From: Acinetobacter oleivorans DR1
GTDB lineage: Bacteria; Pseudomonadota; Gammaproteobacteria; Pseudomonadales; Moraxellaceae
Direction: 5' to 3'
Length of the DNA: 64,000 nt
Assembly: GCF_000196795.1 (NCBI RefSeq)
Contig: NC_014259.1
Location: forward strand, 1,240,001 to 1,304,000
Numbering within the stretch: position 1 is the stretch's first letter; each line of letters begins with the position of its first letter. The translations under genes were made by a program, and so were the position numbers. This document shows positions 7,783 to 16,805 of the stretch, piece after piece. The notes below the pieces were generated by a model. The model ran no database searches and was not told the origin of the DNA. It was given only the letters and a program-made list of their open reading frames with translations.

Positions 7783-9051
7783 TCACCCCTTAACACAAAC
7801 CACTTGTCTTAATGTATAAACCACTTCAACCAAATCGCTTTGTGCTTTCATTACATCTTCAATCGGTTTATATGCCGAAGGAATTTCATCAATAACAGCA
7901 GCATCTTTACGGCATTCCACACCTTCAGTCTGTGCAATCTGATCTTCAACAGTAAAACGTCGTTTTGCTTCAGTACGGCTCATAACACGGCCTGCACCAT
8001 GCGAACATGAACAGAAAGATTCCTGATTTCCAAGCCCACGGACAATAAACGACTTCGCTCCCATTGAACCTGGAATAATTCCATATTCACCTAGACGCGC
8101 ACGGACTGCACCTTTACGAGTGACCATTACTTCTTCACCGTAATGTTCTTCCTTTTCCACATAGTTATGGTGACAGTTCACTGCTTCCAAACGTGCCTGA
8201 AAAGGCTTTGGTACAATCGTAGCCAAGGCTTTAATCGCAGATTGCATCATGATTTCTCGGTTCTTCATCGCAAAGCGTTGAGCCCAACCTACCGCAAACC
8301 AGTAATCATCAAAATGTTCAGTTCCTTCAACTAGGTATGCTAAATCTTTATTTGGTAAGTTAATGAAATGCTTCTGCATGTCTTTACGTGCAAGTTCGAT
8401 AAAATGGTTACCGATAGCATTTCCTACACCACGAGAACCTGAATGCAACATAATCCAGACATGATCATGCTCATCTAAACAGATTTCAACAAAGTGGTTT
8501 CCAGTACCTAAAGTTCCCAAGTGCTTGCGATTATTGGTGTTTTTTAAACGTGGATGTTTTGCACAAATGTATTCAAAATCTGCAACCAGATCAGCCCAAG
8601 CTTGATCTACCATTTCTGGTGGAGTTTCCCATGAACCACGATCACGTCCGCGCTTAGTCATTCCATGGGGAATTAATTGTTCTAGTTCAGTACGTAGAGC
8701 ATGTAAATTATCTGGTAAATCTGAAGCAGTTAAGCTTGTACGGGTTGCCATCATTCCACAACCAATATCTACACCCACAGCAGCAGGAATAATTGCCCCT
8801 TTAGTTGGAATCACGCTACCAATAGTTGCTCCTAAACCGAAGTGTACATCTGGCATTACAGCCATCCATTTATAAATAAAAGGCATTTGAGCAGTTTGCA
8901 ATAATTGTTGTTTTGAGTTGTCATCAACAAGCACGCCTTTAGTCCACATTTTGACTGGCATACTTTTTTCATTTTGCAGAACTTGATAAGAACGTTCTTG
9001 CTGCTTTTGTTCAAATTGAGCTTGTTGGTTAATTTCTTCAATGACAGACAT
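7783..9051 (-). CDS. rtcB: tRNA-splicing-type RNA ligase RtcB
   Basis: RtcB is a GTP- and manganese-dependent ligase that joins RNA 2',3'-cyclic phosphate or 3'-phosphate ends to 5'-OH ends. The 422-residue product keeps the metal ligands and active site: the cysteine in VDIGCGMMA near residue 96, histidines in GTGNHFVE, MLHSGSRGVG and VNCHHNYVE, and the histidine that becomes guanylylated in CSHGAGRVMSR. AAAGGA stands about seven bases before the ATG. It is the first gene of the minus-strand repair operon and has a 5' leader of about 75 bases with a strong hairpin. A sigma-54-type promoter upstream fits control by RtcR encoded at 10348. Confidence 0.96.
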   Translation of the reverse strand: MSVIEEINQQAQFEQKQQERSYQVLQNEKSMPVKMWTKGVLVDDNSKQQLLQTAQMPFIYKWMAVMPDVHFGLGATIGSVIPTKGAIIPAAVGVDIGCGMMATRTSLTASDLPDNLHALRTELEQLIPHGMTKRGRDRGSWETPPEMVDQAWADLVADFEYICAKHPRLKNTNNRKHLGTLGTGNHFVEICLDEHDHVWIMLHSGSRGVGNAIGNHFIELARKDMQKHFINLPNKDLAYLVEGTEHFDDYWFAVGWAQRFAMKNREIMMQSAIKALATIVPKPFQARLEAVNCHHNYVEKEEHYGEEVMVTRKGAVRARLGEYGIIPGSMGAKSFIVRGLGNQESFCSCSHGAGRVMSRTEAKRRFTVEDQIAQTEGVECRKDAAVIDEIPSAYKPIEDVMKAQSDLVEVVYTLRQVVCVKG

Positions 9052-9069
9052 TTTCTTTTCCTTTCAAAG

Positions 9070-9096
9070 CCTGCCTGCCAAGCGTTTGCAGGCAGG
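9070..9096 (-). promoter_or_regulatory. Strong hairpin in the rtcB 5' leader
   Basis: CCTGCCTGC (9070-9078) and GCAGGCAGG (9088-9096) form a perfect 9-bp, mostly G-C stem with a nine-base loop. It lies between the predicted transcription start and the rtcB ribosome site, ending about five bases before AAAGGA. It has no U-tract in the direction of rtcB, so it is not a standard terminator. It may protect the 5' end, control translation, or be a binding site for a protein or RNA. Confidence 0.6.
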
Positions 9097-9139
9097 TGTT
9101 ATTCACAATATCCCAATGATGTTGTGTGCTTTGTACTAT

Positions 9140-9155
9140 TGCACTGAGTGTGCCA
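9140..9155 (-). promoter_or_regulatory. Sigma-54 (RpoN) promoter of the rtcB operon
   Basis: Reading leftward, TGGCACACTCAGTGCA has the invariant GG and GC separated by exactly ten bases, as sigma-54 promoters require. The start of transcription would be near 9129. The rtc operon in enterobacteria is known to use sigma-54 with RtcR. An rtcR gene lies about 1.2 kb upstream, which supports the call. Confidence 0.8.
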
Positions 9156-9305
9156 ACTTTTAAAGAGAATACTTAAATAGTGTATAAATTGTTGAAAAAA
9201 ATAAATAAAATAATTTTATTTTCTATCGGATGAATTTTGTTGGCGGTTTCTAATATTAAAAATATATATAAAAATATATTTAACTATCTTTTTGGATATA
9301 CTTAA

Positions 9306-10280
9306 TTAATTGGTTTTACGGTTTTTATCTACTTTTAAAAGCTGTCCAGCTTCATTTAAAGTAAACTCATCAAAATCATTGGCTAAATAAAAATGACCTT
9401 TATAAAACTGGCGAACTTCTTCAGTAATAGCTTGCTGTCCAGCTCTATCTTGATGTCGGGGGCTAAAGTGCGTCAGAATTAAATTACTTAAAGATTGCTG
9501 TTCTGCAAATTCAGCCACCATTTTTGCTGAGCTATGCATAGGACCTTTGCCGACTTTATCTAAAACTGTTTGCAAGTAAGTCGATTCGTGAATGAGGAGT
9601 TGAGCATCTTTGCAAGCATCAGCTAATAGTTCAGGTTGGTCATTATCACCACCTATAATTGCATGAACTTGTTGATTTTGTATTTTGATAAAGTCTTGAG
9701 CTTTTAAAGTTTGTCCCTCAAATTCAACATTGTAGCCTCGTTTTAAATGGCCCCACATATCACCTTGAGGTACGCCAAGCTGAGTTAAGGTTTGGATATC
9801 TAACTTCTTCTGAATCGATTTGATGTAAATGCTAAAAGCAAAACTTGGAACACGATGACTTAGTGGGTGTGCTTGAACAATGAATTCATCAGTGATCTGT
9901 TGTGGCTTTATTACTTCATTTACATCAATAAATTGCAGTGAGTAAGATAAGTGTAAGTCAGTAAGCTGGGCAGTGATTTCAAACCATTGCTGAATTTCTT
10001 TCGGTGCAATCACGATTAAGGGTTTGCTACGGGCATTCATGCCTGCACTTGCCAATAAACCAACTAAACCATAACAATGGTCGCCGTGAATGTGTGTAAT
10101 ACAAATGGCAACTAAGTTCTGTAGAGAAAGTCTGGCTTGTTGAACGCGGTGCTGTGTACCTTCGCCGGCATCAATTAAAATCCAGTCCTTATTTTTGCTG
10201 TTACGAACTGCTAATCCTGAAACATTACGTGTTAAGGTTGGTACACCCGAAGATGTACCTAAAAAAGTAAAATGAAGCAT
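9306..10280 (-). CDS. rnz: Ribonuclease Z / tRNase Z
   Basis: This is a zinc-dependent metallo-beta-lactamase-fold endonuclease that trims tRNA precursors after the discriminator base. The 324-residue product starts with the family sequence FLGTSSGVPTLTRN. It has the metal-binding histidine motif THIHGDHCYG near residue 62, the HPLSHRVPSF segment, a later GGDN aspartate, and THFSPRH near the end. It is transcribed divergently from rtcR, sharing the short spacer at 10281-10347, and points toward the rtcB promoter. The position of a tRNA end-processing enzyme between rtcB and its activator may be functional or accidental. Confidence 0.93.
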   Translation of the reverse strand: MLHFTFLGTSSGVPTLTRNVSGLAVRNSKNKDWILIDAGEGTQHRVQQARLSLQNLVAICITHIHGDHCYGLVGLLASAGMNARSKPLIVIAPKEIQQWFEITAQLTDLHLSYSLQFIDVNEVIKPQQITDEFIVQAHPLSHRVPSFAFSIYIKSIQKKLDIQTLTQLGVPQGDMWGHLKRGYNVEFEGQTLKAQDFIKIQNQQVHAIIGGDNDQPELLADACKDAQLLIHESTYLQTVLDKVGKGPMHSSAKMVAEFAEQQSLSNLILTHFSPRHQDRAGQQAITEEVRQFYKGHFYLANDFDEFTLNEAGQLLKVDKNRKTN

Positions 10281-10347
10281 ATTCTTGGAATTTTTTGGTC
10301 AAATGCGTATTGTATATTATAGACACTTATAAAATTTTATAGAAATT

Positions 10348-11946
10348 ATGGCGGATGCAAAGAAAACAGTTGTTATTGGCTTTGTCGGTTCTACCCTTGA
10401 TCAGGGGAGAAAGCCAGATCGATGGCAACGTTGGCGTCCTACGATTAGCCTGTTAATGCATGAAGATTTGCTTGTAGATGAATTGGTATTGTTACATGAT
10501 CGACAACATCATAATTTAGTTAAATCTATAGCAGCAGACGCAAAAGAAATTTCTCCACAAACTCAGGTTTCTGGACATAAGGTGAGTATTAGAGACCCTT
10601 GGGATTTTGCTGAAGTTTATGGTGCACTTTATGATTTTGTAAAAACCTATCCGTTTGATGTCGAAAAAAATAACTATTTATTGCATATCACAACGGGAAC
10701 ACATGTTGCCCAAATTTGTTGGTATTTATTGGTAGATGCACATTATTTACCTGCTCAACTTATCCAAAGTTCACCTAATCAGCAAAAGACCTCAGAAGGT
10801 GAATATAGAATTATTGATCTGGATTTGTCTCGATACGATGTTTTAAAACAGCGATTCGATGATGAACAAAAACAAAATTGGCAACAACTTAAAGCAAATA
10901 TTTCTACTCATAATAAAGCGTTTAATCAGCTTATTGAGGAAGTTGAATTAGTTGCAACCCGCTCTAGTGCACCTATTTTAATTATGGGTGCAACAGGTGT
11001 TGGTAAGTCTCATTTGGCAAAACAGATTTTTCAATTAAAGAAAGATAAATTTCAATTAAGCGGTCGTTTTATCGATGTTAACTGTGCAACCTTACGTGGT
11101 GATAGTGCTATGTCGACCTTATTTGGTCACATAAAAGGTGCATTTACAGGAGCAGCTGCATCTCGTGCTGGTTTATTAAAAAGTGCTGACCAAGGCATTT
11201 TATTTTTAGATGAAATCGGTGAATTGGGACTTGATGAGCAAGCTATGCTGCTAAAAGCACTAGAGGATAAAAGCTTTTTTCCTGTTGGGAGCGATAAGGA
11301 AATTCAGGCCGATTTTCAACTAATAGCTGGTACTAACCGTGATTTGCGTAATGAGGTTCAAGCTGGCCGTTTTCGTGAAGATTTATGGGCTCGTTTGAAT
11401 ACGTGGACGTTCTTCTTACCAAATTTAAAAGACCGTGTAGAAGATATTGCACCCAATATTGATTTTGAGCTACAGCGTTTTGCTGCAATTCATCAAAGAC
11501 AATTACGTTTTCAACGTGATGCTTTAGAAACATATTTAAAGTTTGCTAAATCAGTAGATGCATCATGGCAAGGAAATTTTAGAGATTTAGCAGCGAGCGT
11601 AACTCGTTTGGCAACTTTATCTCATGGTGAGTTAATTCGTCGTGAAGCTGTAGAAAAAGAAATTCAACGCCTAAAGCAACTTTGGATTACTCAGGATGAA
11701 TCTTACAATGGTAAAAATACAGATATTTTGTTGAACTATTTGAGTCCTGAGCAGCTAGAACAGATAGATGAATTTGATCAGATTCAATTACGAGGTGTGC
11801 TCAAAGTCTGTGAAAATTCAAAATCAATGGCAGAGGCGGGAAGACAACTCTTTTCAGTATCTCGTCAACAACGTAATACAACGAACGATAGCGACCGAGT
11901 GAAAAAATATTTAGCCCGTTTTGGATTAAGTTGGAATAATTTTTAG
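10348..11946 (+). CDS. rtcR: Sigma-54-dependent activator of the RNA repair operon, RtcR
   Basis: RtcR activates the rtc operon when it senses damaged RNA ends. The 532 residues contain an N-terminal CARF-like sensor domain (residues 1 to about 180), then an AAA+ domain with Walker A GATGVGKSH near residue 214, the sigma-54 contact loop GAFTGA near 265, and Walker B LFLDEIGEL. A C-terminal helix-turn-helix segment (residues about 475-525) follows. Known RtcR proteins have this architecture; ligands proposed for the CARF domain are RNA ends with a cyclic phosphate. The ATG at 10348 has only a weak ribosome site. It is divergent from rnz, and rtcB lies beyond rnz. Confidence 0.94.
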   Translation: MADAKKTVVIGFVGSTLDQGRKPDRWQRWRPTISLLMHEDLLVDELVLLHDRQHHNLVKSIAADAKEISPQTQVSGHKVSIRDPWDFAEVYGALYDFVKTYPFDVEKNNYLLHITTGTHVAQICWYLLVDAHYLPAQLIQSSPNQQKTSEGEYRIIDLDLSRYDVLKQRFDDEQKQNWQQLKANISTHNKAFNQLIEEVELVATRSSAPILIMGATGVGKSHLAKQIFQLKKDKFQLSGRFIDVNCATLRGDSAMSTLFGHIKGAFTGAAASRAGLLKSADQGILFLDEIGELGLDEQAMLLKALEDKSFFPVGSDKEIQADFQLIAGTNRDLRNEVQAGRFREDLWARLNTWTFFLPNLKDRVEDIAPNIDFELQRFAAIHQRQLRFQRDALETYLKFAKSVDASWQGNFRDLAASVTRLATLSHGELIRREAVEKEIQRLKQLWITQDESYNGKNTDILLNYLSPEQLEQIDEFDQIQLRGVLKVCENSKSMAEAGRQLFSVSRQQRNTTNDSDRVKKYLARFGLSWNNF

Positions 11947-11966
11947 CAGTTACAGCACTTATGAAA

Positions 11967-11997
11967 TGATGGACATAGACTCAATCTATGTCCATCA
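11967..11997. terminator. Hairpin between rtcR and the converging hydrolase gene
   Basis: A perfect 13-bp stem joins TGATGGACATAGA (11967-11979) and TCTATGTCCATCA (11985-11997) across a five-base loop. It lies between converging genes but has no clear U-tract on either side, so it may act as an end-stabilising hairpin. Confidence 0.5.
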
Positions 11998-12005
11998 AAT
12001 ACACT

Positions 12006-12638
12006 TTATTTCATGATAATAAAGCGTGTAATGATTTGACGAAGCTGTTTTAAATAACCTGTAAAGAAGTGATTAGCGCCCGGTAAAATCGTAATTGGAT
12101 GCTTTTGTGGTTTTGCCCATGCAATTGCATCTGAAAGTAAGGTGATGTCATCTTGCTCACCATGGATGAGTAGGATATCGCCTTGAATTTCAGGGGTTTT
12201 ATAGTGGCGTAAACCTACTACAGTAGCCGTTGGTAAACCGCATAAAATTAACTGTATAGGTCGTAATTCAGGATTAAGCTGGGCAAAGCATTTTGCCAGA
12301 ACATGTGAGCCGAAGCTGAAACCGCCAGCATAAAATGGTAGGCCTTCATGAAGCTTACGAACATGTTCAATGACAGCTAAGATATCTTCAGTTTCACCAT
12401 GGCCTTCATCATGAACACCTTCACTACCACCTAGGCCACGAAAACTCGGGCGGTAAACAATGCAACCATATTCATTAAAGATTTGGGTTAAAAGGGCAGG
12501 GACTTTATGTTGAGGGGTTCCACCTTGCAATGGGTGCGGATGACAAACAACCGCAAAGCCTTTGATTTCACCTTCAGGGCGGTCAACGAAAAGTTCAATT
12601 TTACCTACTGGACCCTGGATGAAAGTTTGCTCAGACAT
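12006..12638 (-). CDS. Alpha/beta hydrolase of the COG2945 type
   Basis: The 210-residue product has the features of small alpha/beta-fold hydrolases: an oxyanion-region HPHPLQGG motif near residue 35, the nucleophile elbow GFSFG near residue 100, a later aspartate in HGEQDDIT, and a final histidine in PGANHFF. The natural substrate is unknown. I chose the ATG at 12638 because the family sequence (TFIQGPVG) starts right after it; an in-frame TTG at 12659 would add seven residues. It faces rtcR tail to tail and is probably transcribed alone. Confidence 0.85.
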   Translation of the reverse strand: MSEQTFIQGPVGKIELFVDRPEGEIKGFAVVCHPHPLQGGTPQHKVPALLTQIFNEYGCIVYRPSFRGLGGSEGVHDEGHGETEDILAVIEHVRKLHEGLPFYAGGFSFGSHVLAKCFAQLNPELRPIQLILCGLPTATVVGLRHYKTPEIQGDILLIHGEQDDITLLSDAIAWAKPQKHPITILPGANHFFTGYLKQLRQIITRFIIMK

Positions 12639-12763
12639 ATAAGAACCGCTAAATAACAATACGTGATGCTATTTTACCGATAGTCGTCATTGAAAACACG
12701 AGTTAGCATTAAAAAATATCTACTGTTATAGTTGGTATTAAGAATAATTTTTTCAGGTTATGT

Positions 12764-13537
12764 ATGCTTGCTTTAATTTCTCCTGCAAAAACTTTGGATT
12801 ATGAAACAGCGTTACCTACAGATGAGTTTACTCAGCCTCGCTTGTTAGAACACTCAGCACAATTAATTGATGTTAGCCGTAAACTTTCTGCTTCGGAAAT
12901 TGCGAGTTTAATGAGTGTTAGTGAAAAAATTGCCACATTAAATGTAGACCGATTTAGAGATTGGAAGCCCGAATTTGATTTTTCAAATGCTCGTCAGGCA
13001 ATTTATGCATTTAAAGGTGACGTCTATACGGGCTTAGATGCGTACCATTTAAAAGATAAAGATATTGATTTTGCACAGCAGCATTTGCGTATGCTCTCTG
13101 GTCTATATGGTTTATTACGTCCATTAGATTTAATGATGCCTTATCGTCTTGAGATGGGCACTAAATTAAAAAATACGCGTGGTCATAATTTGTATGAGTT
13201 CTGGGGTGAAATTATCACAAACCAGATTAATGAAGATTTGGCTGCAATTAAATCTGAATTACTTGTAAACTTAGCTTCAGATGAGTATTACAAATCGGTC
13301 AATGAGAAGAAAATTAAGGCTGAAATTGTTAAGCCTGTTTTTCTTGATCAGAAAAATGGTAAATATAAAGTCATTAGTTTCTATGCGAAAAAAGCACGTG
13401 GTTTAATGGCTCGTTTTATGATTGAAAACCAATTAAATAAAGCTGAAGACATCAAAGCGTTTAATACTGATGGATACTACTTTGATGCTGAGAGTTCATC
13501 AGCAAAAGAGTTGGTATTTAAGCGTGATGAGCAATAA
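12764..13537 (+). CDS. yaaA: Peroxide stress protein YaaA (DUF328)
   Basis: YaaA limits free iron and DNA damage during peroxide stress in E. coli and binds DNA. The 257-residue product has the usual length and the signatures [11 protein letters not shown] at the N-terminus and [13 protein letters not shown] near residue 113. A family-typical C-terminal region with [13 protein letters not shown] and FNTDGYYFD follows. It is divergent from the hydrolase gene, and the next gene starts 19 bases after its stop, so the two may be co-transcribed. Confidence 0.93.
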   Translation: MLALISPAKTLDYETALPTDEFTQPRLLEHSAQLIDVSRKLSASEIASLMSVSEKIATLNVDRFRDWKPEFDFSNARQAIYAFKGDVYTGLDAYHLKDKDIDFAQQHLRMLSGLYGLLRPLDLMMPYRLEMGTKLKNTRGHNLYEFWGEIITNQINEDLAAIKSELLVNLASDEYYKSVNEKKIKAEIVKPVFLDQKNGKYKVISFYAKKARGLMARFMIENQLNKAEDIKAFNTDGYYFDAESSSAKELVFKRDEQ

Positions 13538-13556
13538 TCCTAAGCGCGGTTAATAT

Positions 13557-14180
13557 ATGATGATGCAGCTTTATTTATCAAAACTAAAACATTTTTGGTT
13601 TGAGCTGCATCAGCATTATCATTTTTCTGAACCGCAGAAAATCTATGATGAACTTATTGCGGCTTATAGTGAAAAGCAGCGAGCCTATCATACTGTTCAA
13701 CATATATATGAATGCTTAAATCTGCTTGAGTCAATTAGATCAGAATTAAATGATGCACATGCAGTTGCATTGGCACTTTGGTTTCATGATGCGATCTATG
13801 ATCCAAAAGCTAAAAACAATGAGCTTAAGAGTGCTGAGTTATTTGAACAATACATGGCTCAATATTTACCAGTAAATACAGTGCAGAAAATAAAGCGTTG
13901 GATTCTTGCGACTCAAAAGCATGCGTTAACCAATGAAACAGATTTGCAATTTTTATTAGATATTGATTTATCTATTTTGGCTGCAACACCTGAACGTTTT
14001 ATACAATATGAACAACAAATTCAGAAGGAGTATGCTTGGGTTGATCCCGAAGTATATTTAATTAAAAGAAAAGAAGTTTTAGTGCATTTTTATCAGTCTG
14101 AGCCACTTTATCAAACTACATATTTCCAAAAGAATTTTGAGCTAAATGCCAAGCAGAACTTAAAGCAAATATTAGAATAG
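13557..14180 (+). CDS. Predicted HD-type metal-dependent phosphohydrolase (COG4339)
   Basis: The 207-residue protein carries the spaced histidine and histidine-aspartate motifs of the HD superfamily: YHTVQHIYE near residue 43 and WFHDAIYDP near residue 73. A lysine- and aspartate-containing segment (LLDIDLSIL) near residue 138 is also typical of this group. Substrate and role are unknown. Three consecutive ATG codons at 13557-13565 make the exact start uncertain. The short spacing after yaaA suggests one transcript. Confidence 0.82.
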   Translation: MMMQLYLSKLKHFWFELHQHYHFSEPQKIYDELIAAYSEKQRAYHTVQHIYECLNLLESIRSELNDAHAVALALWFHDAIYDPKAKNNELKSAELFEQYMAQYLPVNTVQKIKRWILATQKHALTNETDLQFLLDIDLSILAATPERFIQYEQQIQKEYAWVDPEVYLIKRKEVLVHFYQSEPLYQTTYFQKNFELNAKQNLKQILE

Positions 14181-14280
14181 CCTAAGCTAAATATAACAAT
14201 TTAGATCTGTTAATTAGAATAAAGCGATATAGATTTCTAGTCTTTTTTGAAAAGTGAAAATGGCTACATGAGAGGAGAGA

Positions 14281-14306
14281 GGAACCACTGAAAAAGCAGT
14301 GATTCC
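14281..14306 (-). terminator. Hairpin downstream of thiG
   Basis: GGAACCACTG (14281-14290) pairs with CAGTGATTCC (14297-14306) with one wobble pair. It lies just past the thiG stop. The leftward flank is a polypyrimidine TCTCTCCTCTC rather than a pure U-tract, so terminator function is moderate. Confidence 0.45.
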
Positions 14307-14317
14307 TTGGAAATAAA

Positions 14318-15103
14318 TTACTTAAAGAAATAACCTGTTTCTGGTGAGCTTGCATTTGCCATACGTTTACGTGGCATGCGTCCTGCTAAAAATGCTTCAC
14401 GTCCAGCTTCAACAGCTTTTTTCATTGCAGAAGCCATCAAAATAGGGTTTTGAGCAGCTGCAATTGCTGTATTCATCAGTACGCCGTCACAACCAAGTTC
14501 CATTGCAATAGCAGCGTCACTTGCTGTACCAACGCCTGCATCTACCAAAACGGGTACTTTTGCATTTTCTTTAATAATTGAAATAGTGTGCGGATTTAAG
14601 ATACCTAAACCTGAACCAATTAGACTACCTAAAGGCATGATCGCGACACAGCCCATACTTTCAAGCTCTTGCGCAATGATTGGGTCATCAGAGGTATAGA
14701 CCATAATCTCAAAACCGTCATCAATCAAAGTTCGAGCTGCTTTTAAAGTTTCGGTTACATTTGGATATAACGTCTTTTCATCGCCTAGAACTTCAAGTTT
14801 TACTAGGTTATGACCATCGAGTAGCTCACGTGCTAGCATACAAGTACGAACTGCGCTATCAGCATCAAAACAACCTGCGGTATTTGGCAAAATTGTATAT
14901 TTTTCTGGTGGAATGACAGACAGTAAATTTGGTTGATCTGGATTTTGTCCAATATTCACACGGCGAATTGCGACAGTTACGATTTCTGCACCACTGGCTT
15001 GAATAGCTAAATCCGTTTCATTTAAGTCTTTATATTTGCCAGTTCCTACCAATAAACGAGATTGAAAAGAACGTGAACCAATAATGAGAGGGGTGTCTTG
15101 CAT
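14318..15103 (-). CDS. thiG: Thiazole synthase ThiG
   Basis: ThiG condenses 1-deoxy-xylulose-5-phosphate, dehydroglycine and the ThiS thiocarboxylate to build the thiazole part of thiamine. The 261-residue product contains the conserved [17 protein letters not shown]-like region, LPNTAGC, the LVKLEVLGD segment with the active lysine, and [12 protein letters not shown]. The start at 15103 is set by GGAG seven bases upstream; a longer frame runs back into thiS. It follows thiS by 13 bases and is clearly in one operon with it. Confidence 0.95.
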
Positions 15104-15116
15104 GGATAACTCCGAC

Positions 15117-15314
15117 TTAGCCGCCGCCAACAGCGTGAATAATTTCGATACGGTCATGTTGAGCAATAGTGATTTGCTCTAATTTGCTTTTAGAAACGAT
15201 TTGCTGATTGTGCTCAACAGCAAAGCGTTTTCCTTCAAGTGCCATTTCCTGAATGAGTTGCAACAGGTTTTGACAAGGCGTGTCCGTTAATTCGCCATTT
15301 AAATAAATTTGCAT
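15117..15314 (-). CDS. thiS: Sulfur-carrier protein ThiS
   Basis: ThiS is a ubiquitin-like carrier whose C-terminal glycine is adenylated and thiocarboxylated to supply sulfur to ThiG. The 65-residue product begins MQIYLNGEL and ends in HAVGGG, so the required terminal di-glycine is present. I chose the ATG at 15314 because the domain starts there and a GGA-containing site precedes it. It starts 13 bases after the DUF423 gene stop and precedes thiG. Confidence 0.93.
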
Positions 15315-15327
15315 GATCACATTCCAA

Positions 15328-15693
15328 TTATTTTGCGTATTTGAGGGCATTCCAAGCCAAAACGAGCCATCCAGCTATCATAAATGCTCCACCAATTGGG
15401 GTAATTGCCCCTAAAATTCTCGGTAATCCAAGTGCCATGATATAGAGTGAACCACAGAAAAATAAAATACCAATCTGAATCAATATGAATGGCAACTTAA
15501 TAGGGAACGTCAGGATGACTTTGCTTAAAATACCAAGTGCTAATAAGCCTAAAGCATGGTAGAAAAAGTAGTCGGTTGCAGTATGCCACCAAACAAGTTG
15601 CTCTGGACTCGCATGAGCTTTAAGACCATGTGCTCCAAAAGCACCCAACATGACTGCAAAGGCAAGATTAAGGGCTGAAATGGCAATCCACAT
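15328..15693 (-). CDS. DUF423 (YgdD-like) small inner membrane protein
   Basis: The 121-residue protein is almost entirely hydrophobic, with about four membrane segments (residues 1-20, 42-60, 67-88 and 95-115) and the family segment GAFGAHGLKAH near residue 18. Function is unknown. It lies directly upstream of thiS, so it may head that operon. The same membrane family elsewhere is not tied to thiamine, so the linkage may be simply transcriptional. Confidence 0.88.
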   Translation of the reverse strand: MWIAISALNLAFAVMLGAFGAHGLKAHASPEQLVWWHTATDYFFYHALGLLALGILSKVILTFPIKLPFILIQIGILFFCGSLYIMALGLPRILGAITPIGGAFMIAGWLVLAWNALKYAK

Positions 15694-15767
15694 AACAAAA
15701 AACGCAAATGAATAATGAAGGGCAACGTTATCATAGATTGGGTTGGCTAAACATAGCCAGATAAAAC

Positions 15768-15794
15768 AAAAGGGCTAAACGCCCTTTTATTTTT
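15768..15794 (-). terminator. Intrinsic terminator of rpoH
   Basis: AAAAGGGC (15768-15775) and GCCCTTTT (15781-15788) form an 8-bp stem with a five-base loop. Reading leftward, TTTTGTTTTAT follows. It lies 18 bases past the rpoH stop. Confidence 0.8.
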
Positions 15795-15805
15795 AAACTT
15801 ATTTT

Positions 15806-16672
15806 TTAGCTTGCAGACATAGCAATTTTAATTTTTTCCATTGCATTCTTTTCAAGCTGACGAATACGCTCTGCTGATACATTATATTCGGCTGCTAACT
15901 CGTGGAGAGTAGATTTATCATCATCTAACCAACGACGTTGTAAAATATTACGCGAACGATCATCTAACTGATCCATTGCATCATGTAAAGCAGATGTACT
16001 TTGCTCTTCCCAGTCTTCATTTTCAACTAAACGAGCTGGATCATAGCGATTATCTTCAAGATACAATGCAGGTGCAGTGTGTGGGGTGTCATCGTCGTCG
16101 TCGCCTTGAGCTTCGAAAGCAGCATCATAAGCGGTTAAACGACCTTCCATCTCCAGAACTTGTTCTGCAGTAACATTTAAGTCATTCGCAATCGATTGAG
16201 CTTCTTCGAGCGTTAATTTTTTACTCGATTTTTTTAAACTACGTAAATTGAAAAATAATTTACGCTGTGCTTTGGTCGTTGCAATTTTGACAATACGCCA
16301 GTTACGAATAACGTATTCGTGAATTTCTGCTTTAATCCAGTGGACGGCAAAAGAGACAAGACGCACGCCCATATTTGGGTCGAAACGCTTCACGGCTTTC
16401 ATTAAGCCTAAATTACCTTCTTGAATAAGGTCGCCTTGTGGTAGGCCATAACCTGCATAGCTGCGCGCAATGTGAACGACGAAACGTAAATGCGACATTA
16501 CCAGCATTTTTGCGGCATCAAGATCTTGGTCATAATAATAACGTTCAGCAAGTTCTTTTTCTTGCTCGGCCGTTAAAATAGGAATCTGATTGACAGTACT
16601 GATATATGCACCAAGGTTTACACCGGGCGCAGACAATGACAGGGGCATCAATTGATTGCTGCTGTCACTCAT
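15806..16672 (-). CDS. rpoH: Heat-shock sigma factor RpoH (sigma-32)
   Basis: RpoH directs RNA polymerase to heat-shock promoters. The 288-residue product has region 2 ([20 protein letters not shown] and [18 protein letters not shown]), the diagnostic RpoH box QRKLFFNLR near residue 137, and a region 4 helix-turn-helix ([19 protein letters not shown]) at the C-terminus. ATG at 16672 is preceded by GGAG. The leader is short. It is monocistronic, with a clear terminator. Confidence 0.97.
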   Translation of the reverse strand: MSDSSNQLMPLSLSAPGVNLGAYISTVNQIPILTAEQEKELAERYYYDQDLDAAKMLVMSHLRFVVHIARSYAGYGLPQGDLIQEGNLGLMKAVKRFDPNMGVRLVSFAVHWIKAEIHEYVIRNWRIVKIATTKAQRKLFFNLRSLKKSSKKLTLEEAQSIANDLNVTAEQVLEMEGRLTAYDAAFEAQGDDDDDTPHTAPALYLEDNRYDPARLVENEDWEEQSTSALHDAMDQLDDRSRNILQRRWLDDDKSTLHELAAEYNVSAERIRQLEKNAMEKIKIAMSAS

Positions 16673-16805
16673 GATTTCTCCTTGTAGGATCGGATGGGAT
16701 AACCAATAAATTCATCTTAATTTGAATCAGCTTCATAATTAAGGAAAATTGGGTAGAGAAATGTAAAATTTTATGCAATTTCTAATCTTTTAGTTTATCA
16801 AAGAA

